Of a stretch of 64,000 bases of DNA, positions 56,552-64,000 are shown in pieces. A model generated the notes under the pieces. That model ran no database searches and was not told where the DNA came from. It saw only the letters and a program-made list of their open reading frames with translations. The stretch is from positions 6,961,501 to 7,025,500 of the forward strand of contig OW203985.1 in assembly GCA_934047225.1 (NCBI GenBank). The letters are read 5' to 3'. Positions within the stretch are counted from its first letter, which is position 1. The number at the start of each line of letters is the position of its first letter. The DNA comes from Ypsolopha sequella (Eukaryota; Arthropoda; Insecta; Lepidoptera; Ypsolophidae). The translations under genes were made by a program, and so were the position numbers.

Positions 56552-57084
56552 TATATTAATTTATGTTAGAGAGGTGGTTATAATTAAGATTTAATAGTGA
56601 ACTGTGGACTTTATTAAAGAAACCTACATATCTCTGTGTATTAGAATAATATTGTTATGATATCTATGAGTACCTACCTCATGATATTTTCATTTATGGT
56701 CTGTGCGGATGGATGACACTCTAACTTTAATTGTAAATAAGTAATTAAGATTTCTTCTTATGTAAGTGACATATTGTCTTTAATAAGAATAAAGTATCTT
56801 TAAACCTATATACGAAAAAGCTGCAACTTCCATTTGCCTTCGTGTGAAGTCACTTGAGAAATAGCTGTTTAGAAATGCGTCCTTTGCTATCAAGATTATA
56901 ACTTGCTTCCGACTGATTTGACAGATGGATGACAGATAAGTAGACAGACAGAGACAGACCACTTTTTTATAAGCAGTCACACATCACAATCAGTATAATG
57001 TCCTAAATTCTCAAGTGACGTCATAACGGACAATTCTTTAAAAAAACATGAAATATAATGGTTAATTTATATACCAAACTAACA

Positions 57085-57170
57085 AAGAATAAGCCTCGCT
57101 ATACAGCGTGGTAATGCCGCCAGCATCTTGGGTACCCTGCCCCGTGGTAGCGATGACCTAGAGATTTTTT
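57085..57170 (+). pseudogene. Short LINE remnant
   Basis: [20 protein letters not shown] at about 57104-57163 matches a motif I recall from the C-terminus of a lepidopteran LINE. Followed by AT-rich 3'-UTR-like sequence to about 57355. Confidence 0.5.
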
Positions 57171-57461
57171 TTCATTTAATTTAGTGGTTTATTTTGTTAT
57201 TAAGATATGCTGATAATGTAGGTGCCGCCTCCTTATATTTTTGTTTTAGATAGGTTTAGCTTGTAGAAATTTTCCTTTTATAGATTATTTAGTTTAGATT
57301 TTAATTTTTAATGTTATTTAAGTTTAATTTACATCTACCCTGTAATAAAAACTTTACAATTAAAATAATTAAAAACAAAAATAATGAAATTTATGTCCTA
57401 AATGACGTAAATTCTCTCAAAAAAAATTTTAAAGTAATCTTTTAAAAATTAAGCCATGGGA

Positions 57462-57840
57462 ATTATGAAAGTAATATTGAACGTATACAACGGAAGTTCT
57501 TAAAGCATCTAAACTACCGTTCACGGATTTATATCTAGGGACTATGAGGAGTCCTGCGTTTAGCACAGTGTAGTGACACTGCGTGACAGGCGTATCATTT
57601 CAGACATGTCGTAACTACATGATGTGTGCTCAGGCGCACTTGACTGTGCAACTTTAGTTTCTATCAGAGATGTTGCGTCTTTCAGCCCCGTCTACCCGCA
57701 CTCGACACACCAAGTTAATTATCACCTCCTTTTCGTGGACTAACTATACATCAAACTTGGTCTGCCGGCGGCTTCCTACAACGTACAATGAGCGCTTCGC
57801 GGACTTTGATCCGTTTGCACGAACAAAATATCCCAGCAGC
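57462..57840 (+). pseudogene. LINE-A C-terminal part
   Basis: ESNIERIQRKFLKHLNYRSR, then a degraded LRDRRIISDMS and TNY/YN-type tail (RI-Q-R-x-FL...RR...D...YN). This is the expected continuation of the fragment ending at 55340, so 55341-57461 is later inserted material. Many stops. Confidence 0.7.
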
Positions 57841-58159
57841 TAATGGACTTAATTTAAACCGTCTTATTTCTCTTATATTTTTTTTTACTTTTAGTTTCTT
57901 TTTATTTATTTATTTACCAATATTGTATATTTACACACTTCATAAAAAAATTAAAAAATAATAAATAAAATACTCCATGTAGGCCCACCTTTATCCATAC
58001 TTCATACTCCTTACAGGTTTTTATTACATCCACACACACACCCATACACCTCAATTACTCGACACCCAACACACACACAACAAACATTTAATCATAAATT
58101 ACGGAGTCTTGTTTGCGTCTCTTCTACGTAAATTACTATTGTTACGTACCTAATTTTTA

Positions 58160-59541
58160 ACCGACATCAAAACAGGAGGAGGTTCTCAATTCGACTGTAT
58201 TTTTATTTTGGCTTTGTAACTTCATAACTCCGTCATGTCTGAACAGATTTGAATATTTTTTTTGTTTGGAAGAGTGTGCTTTCAGATAGGTCCCATTTTA
58301 GATTTGTTAATGATCTGATGACGGTCTTTAGAGATAGGCAGTAGAACTCCTCAGAAAATGACATCATACCTCATATTCATATTTATATTCTTTATTGTAC
58401 ACAAAAAAAACATATTATTTTCACATTGTACTTAGATATATCATGTAAATAGGCAAGCTTATCTCTAAAAAGAGATTTCTTCCAGCAAACCCGGATTGAT
58501 AAATATAAGTCATAATAAAAATAGACATACATACGTGTACACTAAAATATATTAATATACTTACACCCTAAGATTATAAATAACTACAATATACCTACAA
58601 AGATAATAATGAAGTAACTATTTAAACAATAAACATAGTTACTTACAGATATAATATTAACAATTAATAAGATAAAATAATAATAATAAAAATAGCTCTT
58701 GAGATTTTGGTAGCCGCATTTTACCAAGATGTTGATTGCAGAGTATTACTTGAAAATCGATGTTCTTCCGCCTGATCTTCGACCCTGGCCTCATTACCAT
58801 AGAACTCCTCGACAGATAAGAGCACACAACTCGAGATTGTGGTAATCACTGTGTTAGAATGCAGAACAAAAGGGTGTTACATGGAAACTATCAGAATAAC
58901 CACCTTAGCTTTAATCCTGGCTTCATCACCATAGAACTCCTCAACGGATGACAGTACATAACTTTAGATTGCGGCAATAAGTTTGTGTTAGGATTCTGGT
59001 TGCAGAGCATTTCTTAAAAATTGTCAATGTACCCACCTGACCTTCGGTCCCGGCTTCATCACCATAGAACTGCTCAGTGGATGACAGCACATAACTTTAG
59101 ATTGCGGCAATCACTTTGTGTTATGGTGTTGATAGTAGTCATAATACTCACATGAACTTCGTTTCATATCAACAGCGTGTTTGCAAGAACTACCCATATT
59201 TTACAATTAAACCCTTCAACACTAAAAAATGTGAAATAAACAAAAAAATAATAATCGACTTCAAATGTAACAGCAGTGCATTCACTAAGCAGTTAAAAAA
59301 TAAATGATGGTATCGAAACATACACTTTTGCCGACTTTCTTACTGAAAAATTATGTTATCTTGAAGTCAGAGCATTCTCTACGATATTACAACATAAAAA
59401 CCAATATGAGAGCGCCGACTTCAGGAGAATATAATGTTTCAGGAAGAAAGAAGTCGGCAAAAGTGTTGTTTCGGTACCCTCAGTCATTATACAATTATTT
59501 TTAACTATTAACTGAATTACTGCTGTTATTTTGAAGTCGGT
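58160..59541. mobile_element. Tc1/mariner-type element with inserted LINE tail
   Basis: TA-flanked (58158-58159 and 59542-59543) inverted ends ACCGAC / GTCGGT, left TCAAAACAGGAGGAGGTTCT, right a palindrome like that of 51115-51670 (about 59255-59541). 58375-58690 resembles a minus-strand LINE 3' UTR (GCTTATCTCTAAAAAGAGAT). 58690-59130 is a threefold tandem repeat. Confidence 0.6.
58690..59130 (+). repeat. Threefold degenerate tandem repeat, about 140 bp
   Basis: CTTCATCACCATAGAACTCCT, CGGATGACAGCACATAACTT, TAGATTGCGGCAATCACTTT and GTGTTA recur three times, starting near 58790, 58920 and 59050. Confidence 0.75.
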
Positions 59542-59674
59542 TACTATTTTTTTGTTAAAAGTTTATTTTACTATATTTGGCTTAGCAGAATGAAATCCGT
59601 TTCAGACACAACAAGTTGATATAATGTTTAAGTACCTAATCTGAATGTACTTGCTGTGGGTTTTTGTTTATGAA

Positions 59675-60069
59675 TAATAGTAGTTTATGCTACAAGGGCG
59701 CAAAGGAATAAATTACGAGGACGATTTAAAACACGAGCGTAGCGAGTGTTTTAAACGTAACCGAGTAATTTATTGCTCTTACGCCCGTGTATCATACTAC
59801 GTTTTTCAATGCATAGTGTGAGGAAATAAAACAAATATAATTTTGTGAACTTTGAATTGTAATTGGCTCAAAAGGACTAGGTATCCAGAGCCGTTAAACA
59901 GTGGAAAAAAAAGTATAACATCTATGGTACACAAGAAAGGCTGCAGGTTAGCCAACCATTGCAAATAAATGAAAAAAAAAAATAATAAAGCCCTAGGGCA
60001 AAATAATCAACTTTCTGTTCGGTTTTGATGCATAAAAAGTGGGTCTTTACGAGCACATGCATTGAAAAA
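59675..60069 (+). repeat. 390-bp dispersed repeat, copy 5 (full)
   Basis: Very similar to 42200-42592 over its whole length, including the GAGCGTAGCGAG loop and the GAGCACATGCATTGAAAAA end. Confidence 0.88.
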
Positions 60070-61355
60070 TAAATAAATAACATTTATAAATAAGTCTTTA
60101 TAGACGCTAAAAAAGCGTTCTATACATAAGATATATTGCCTTGCCCATAGTAGTTGTGCTTTTGGCAACTCGTTCAATGTCGAATCAATCAGACTGTGGA
60201 ATGCTTTACCGCAGAGCATTCACGACTTATCAGTCTCCTTTACCTGTCACTGTCTGAATAGGTAAATATACGCATAATATAAACTAGTCAAAACAAAATA
60301 GGGGCCACTAAGTATTTTTGATGTAGCATAAAAACAATACAATTAATAACAATTTTTATTTAGTTAACAGTAAAATAATGTCCTTGCTTAAGGCTAATGA
60401 TTATTTAAAATAATGCTTATGGCTCAAAATTACCAAGGTGGCAAATTTGGCGTTAACAATAATGATAAAATATCTTGGCAGCTACAAATTTAATATCAAG
60501 CTTAACTTATTGCTACATTCACGTTTACACTATACCTTAAAGGAGCAAGCATAAAATTTATTTATTTACATGTAAAGTGGATTTTTAAGTGACAAGGTAC
60601 AAGATATCGTCAAATCGGGAACGTTTAATAAAAATTTTTAAAATTATTAGAAATTACATTTACAAATTCCTAATTATTATAATACGTAGCGTAGGAATTA
60701 CATTTACGAAATATATATAAAAAATTGCACAAAAAGTCAAACAATTCACTTAAATCTAACTGTAAGTTGTAATTAGCGTATTTGTCTCATTTCGAAGTGT
60801 AAAAGTTTCTAAATGACACAGAACAATTGACTTTTAAATGAAATAACTCAGTGCCAGAAGTAAAGTCTACTTTCTTTTTATGTTTATAAAGTTATTTTGA
60901 CAGATTATTTTAAATTTACATACTTTTATCAAATTTGTGTGTCGTTCCCTGAAATGACGCGGTGTTCACTGAATGACCAATACGTTCTCTGAATGACGAT
61001 ACTGTTACTTGCACAGTAAGAGAAAGTTTAAATAACAAATGAAAATATACACATATATGGGTTATACTTATTTATTAAACTTGTTTTAAGGTCTGCACTT
61101 AACAAATACTATTATTAATGTAACTTTAATCAGTTCTTAATTCCGGTCTTTTTTTTTTAACAAACAGAATCAAATTGCACATTATAAATCACACACACAA
61201 AATTTTAGTAGCTACATTTTTACGACGAAAAAACATAGTTATCAAATCTAAATTATGAAAATAAGAAACATCAAAATAAATTCTTCTTCAAAACAACAAA
61301 ACATAGAATATTCTTTTTCTTATTTAAAATAAAACAAAAATCTCAAAGTAGATAA
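60070..61355. other. Downstream region of the 61.4-kb ORF
   Basis: AT-rich. At 60948-61005 a GTTCxCTGAATGAC motif occurs three times in 55 bp. This may be the 3' UTR and end of the mobile element that encodes the ORF, but I found no terminal inverted repeat because the other end is outside the window. Confidence 0.35.
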
Positions 61356-63956
61356 TTAAAACTTTTCGAAAACATCAATATCAGTGTTGAAATGGTAATA
61401 CTGACGATCTTTTTCTTTCTTTATTAAAGGTGTAGGAATAATCCCAATAATTTGTTCAAAAGAAATGTACGATACGTCTCTTAGTTCCAATTTAAATATT
61501 TTGGCACTATTGCGCACAGATCTTAGGAAAGTTACTTTAATTTCCCCGTCATCTTCAACACATGTTTGACTCATGGCAACATATTGATAGAAATAATCCT
61601 TTTTTTGAGTTGGTACCTTAACCAATAAATATGTCCCAGGAGATATTGAATTAGGATGTACGTTTTCCTTGCCTTCTCCGTAAGATGTTCCAGCTTCTGT
61701 AGTATCATTTATTTTTTCAGACTGCAGGCGAATAGACAACGCCTGCAAATCTTCCTCATCTGATGTGCTCGAATCGTAAATAGATTTATAAATGCTTTGT
61801 CTTTTTTTTAGTAGGTTTTCGAAATAGTTTGTTTCCATTTGTTCTTCTAGAAAAGACGAGTCCAGTTCTAGAGGTATATTAACAGCCATGGATTCAACAG
61901 TGCTGACATGCTCATTATTAGAAAACATTAAAAGTTTTATCTCCTTCTGCAAGTATTCGTACTGATACAATTTAACTGAAACTTCAGGCCCTTTTTGCCA
62001 GGTTATTTTTGTGGTCTGCATTATCCCTGGTAGTGCATCTAATATTTTAGGGATTGCTTTTTTCATGTCAGATACTTCATCATCGGGAATTTCGATCACT
62101 GAAATAGCAGACTCTGTGAACAGATTGACGAAATCCGAAGCTGTATTAATGTCTTTTCCCATCAACACATTTCTATCAGCAGTTCGTTTAAGAACACCAC
62201 CAACACCATCCATTCGCCCTTTTCCGTGACCAGGTTCACTGTATGTCCATGTAGATTTTGTTATTTTCTTGAATTCGTTAATCAATGTTTTAAGCCAAAG
62301 ATATACATTTGTGCGGTTGCGGTATTGGGATGTGGGACCGTCTGAAATCATGTGGAGAGTATCAACATTTTTGTTTTCCAAAATAGTTCTTAAAATAGGT
62401 TTCATATGGGCCCAAACAGCATGGGCTTGGTGATCTAAATTTTCACTCACTGTCGCAAAAGATGTTCCTTGCACTTTGTTGTCAACACATCGTGAATGAT
62501 ATACGCCTGTATGAATTGCTAGTTGACTCTTGGCAAAGTGTGTGGATTGAATTTCTCTTGCATACTTCGTAGTATAATTTTCTGAAAAGTCTATTTGTAT
62601 CATTATCTCATTTTCGGCTAGATTTTCTTTTAGTTCTTTTTTTAATTTGTTGTAGTTATAAATACCGTAAAGATGTTTTTTAATTACTGGGATTTCTTCA
62701 GCTAAAGCAATTTTCAAGCCCCTGACCGTACTGGAAATAGAAACTTTTTTTGTAATTTTGAACGTTTTTTTCTCACCTTTTACTACTTTATCTTCATTTA
62801 TTGACTGCCACTGAAAGTATGTCAAAGTATCTTCGTTATCTCCGGGTTCCAGCGTCAAGTTCTTGCATGTACCACACACACCAATCATACAGTTATAACA
62901 AGTTACGTCACAACTGTAATCCTGAATCAGCTCTTCTGTATTCCTGTAATTCAGCTGCTGTAAGCTTTTTAATTTGCTTATTTTTAATTCGAAATTTTCA
63001 TGCTTAACGCATAGACAAGTTTCACGGTCTCTAGATTTTGGAGCAACTACCCAAAATGGTTTAGCTCGAAGCAATGTTGTATAAGGTAAGCTGATTCCAG
63101 TTTCTTTTTCAAATTTGGGTGTCAAAGCTTTAACTGTAGATAGAAGAATCCGTTTTTGTTTTTTAACGCCGTCTTTTTTCACAAAGTCCCTTTTTGATGG
63201 ACACATCCTACTCACATCATCTCTTTGAAAAAAATCTTTGACCTTCTCAATAGTATCTGGCTTCAGAACTACTTGGCGAACTTTGGCATCAGATGTTAAA
63301 ATCGACTTATTATTTTTTTCCTTTGGCAAAAAAGGTTTTGCCATCTGTAATAGTTTGTATTTCCGTATTTTAGTGCCACTGACGCATTTTTGGAAGACTT
63401 CCCTTTCTTTAGAGTTTTTTGGAAGGGTCTCAGCCTTATCTTGTAGCTGAGTCGCTAATACTTCACCAAACAAAAGCCGTTTGCGCACTTTAGGGGGTAC
63501 ATCAATATCTTTAATCAAATCATTCACTTTGCTGTTAGGAGTCAAAGGGACCGCACATTCTTTTTTTTTGATCTTCTGATTAATTCTTTGTAGTTTTTTC
63601 TTCATAGACTCAATTTTACGTCTCATTTGAATAATAACGTCTTTTTGTTTTTTAATTTTACGGTATGCCTTCGCTCTGTCTTTTCGAACTATTTTCCTGC
63701 CTACCTGTCTTCGTGCCACATTGACACCTGCTCGGGCAGATTCATCTTCTGAAGTTGGAGGCGTATTGCTGACTATTGCTGCTAGTGTCTTCTTCTTTTC
63801 CCTATATCTCTTTGATGCCTTTTTCCAGGCTTTCCTTTGCTTTCGCTTTTCCCGCTCTGTCATTTCAATAACATTTTTCACTTTGTTTTCTTCTTTTTTT
63901 TTTCGATAGTATTCCCTGTCTTTAGCCCTTTTAATTTCTCTTTGCTCCACAGTCAT
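61356..63956 (-). CDS. Uncharacterised DDE-transposase-like protein, open at the window edge
   Basis: Uninterrupted minus-strand frame of 866 codons from the Met at 63956. It stays open to 64000, so the true start may lie outside. The N-terminus (residues 1-135) is strongly basic and probably helical/coiled-coil. A Cys/His cluster is at C314, C316, H319, C349, C353, C356, C361 and C364 (possible zinc site). IQIDFSENYTTKYAREIQ (D456), HMISDGPTSQYRN (D539) and YSEPGHGKGRMDGVGG (E574, D583) give a D..83..D..35..E spacing with a GHGKG..DG-GG motif, like RNase-H-fold transposases. Similar single-exon proteins of unknown name are, to my knowledge, common in invertebrate genomes. No intron, no close host homologue recognised; a domesticated gene is the alternative. 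Confidence 0.65.
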   Translation of the reverse strand: MTVEQREIKRAKDREYYRKKKEENKVKNVIEMTEREKRKQRKAWKKASKRYREKKKTLAAIVSNTPPTSEDESARAGVNVARRQVGRKIVRKDRAKAYRKIKKQKDVIIQMRRKIESMKKKLQRINQKIKKKECAVPLTPNSKVNDLIKDIDVPPKVRKRLLFGEVLATQLQDKAETLPKNSKEREVFQKCVSGTKIRKYKLLQMAKPFLPKEKNNKSILTSDAKVRQVVLKPDTIEKVKDFFQRDDVSRMCPSKRDFVKKDGVKKQKRILLSTVKALTPKFEKETGISLPYTTLLRAKPFWVVAPKSRDRETCLCVKHENFELKISKLKSLQQLNYRNTEELIQDYSCDVTCYNCMIGVCGTCKNLTLEPGDNEDTLTYFQWQSINEDKVVKGEKKTFKITKKVSISSTVRGLKIALAEEIPVIKKHLYGIYNYNKLKKELKENLAENEIMIQIDFSENYTTKYAREIQSTHFAKSQLAIHTGVYHSRCVDNKVQGTSFATVSENLDHQAHAVWAHMKPILRTILENKNVDTLHMISDGPTSQYRNRTNVYLWLKTLINEFKKITKSTWTYSEPGHGKGRMDGVGGVLKRTADRNVLMGKDINTASDFVNLFTESAISVIEIPDDEVSDMKKAIPKILDALPGIMQTTKITWQKGPEVSVKLYQYEYLQKEIKLLMFSNNEHVSTVESMAVNIPLELDSSFLEEQMETNYFENLLKKRQSIYKSIYDSSTSDEEDLQALSIRLQSEKINDTTEAGTSYGEGKENVHPNSISPGTYLLVKVPTQKKDYFYQYVAMSQTCVEDDGEIKVTFLRSVRNSAKIFKLELRDVSYISFEQIIGIIPTPLIKKEKDRQYYHFNTDIDVFEKF

Positions 63957-64000
63957 TTTATCTAAAAACTTTCGTTTTCTTGCATTGGCTTTTTCTCTTT

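Overview
The window looks like a lepidopteran (moth or butterfly) nuclear genome fragment. It is AT-rich, has a multi-exon ligand-gated ion channel gene with very long introns, and is crowded with transposable elements of types common in Lepidoptera: R1-type and jockey/CR1-type LINE remnants, Helitron-like ends carrying the 'CTAGCTTTTGCCCGCGGCTTCGCC' kind of terminus, piggyBac, hAT and Tc1/mariner MITEs, Penelope-like palindromes and a CsRn1-clade Ty3/gypsy element. Only one host gene is recognisable.

Host gene (+ strand, about 1943-34300). Six exons encode the C-terminal part of a Cys-loop anion channel subunit, probably of the insect CG12344 / glycine-receptor-like group: exons 1943-2098, 17817-17957, 24610-24839, 25595-25735, 28742-28945 and 33492-33641, with stop codon and 3' UTR. 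Splice phases agree at every junction (1,1,0,0,0). The fifth exon has no ATG, encodes the TM3-TM4 cytoplasmic loop and is followed by a GC-AG intron. The N-terminal exons lie left of the window.

2.2-7.7 kb (inside intron 1). A minus-strand, apparently intact Ty3/gypsy element of CsRn1 type (CHCC Gag knuckle, tRNA-Trp primer) with THREE LTRs of 442 bp. The two LTRs at the 5' end are joined by 49 bp containing exactly nucleotides 32-76 of tRNA-Trp including the CCA tail. A 4-bp target duplication (GGTG) flanks the whole three-LTR unit, so it appears to have integrated as one piece. This is the most unusual structure in the window.

7.7-17.8 kb. tRNA-derived SINE, RTE-like and other LINE remnants, a 238-bp-arm palindrome carrying a hammerhead-like motif in each arm, an R1-clade LINE with a mutated catalytic Asp, then degenerate minisatellites, retroelement-tail repeats and foldback elements.

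17.9-34.3 kb. The remaining exons, separated by dispersed repeats, a second palindrome with 40-nt hammerhead-like motifs (25.05-25.39 kb), a THAP-domain remnant and a piggyBac MITE.

34-54 kb. No host gene seen. Repeats: Helitron-like minisatellite, LINE 3' end, five-copy dispersed family, a hAT-type element nested in a palindrome cluster, a pair of about 0.5-kb inverted arms (47.9-49.7 kb), a perfect 76-bp tandem duplication, a Tc1/mariner-type MITE and a piggyBac MITE.

54-60 kb. A jockey-superfamily LINE split by three later insertions (a dispersed repeat, a hAT MITE with 8-bp target duplication, and a second LINE), then a mariner-type element containing a LINE 3' end.

61.4 kb to the right edge. 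A single long minus-strand ORF (at least 866 codons, open at the edge) with a lysine/arginine-rich N-terminus, a Cys cluster and a D-D-E-like pattern, probably an uncharacterised DNA transposase. All family names rest on reading motifs by eye; no database search was run.
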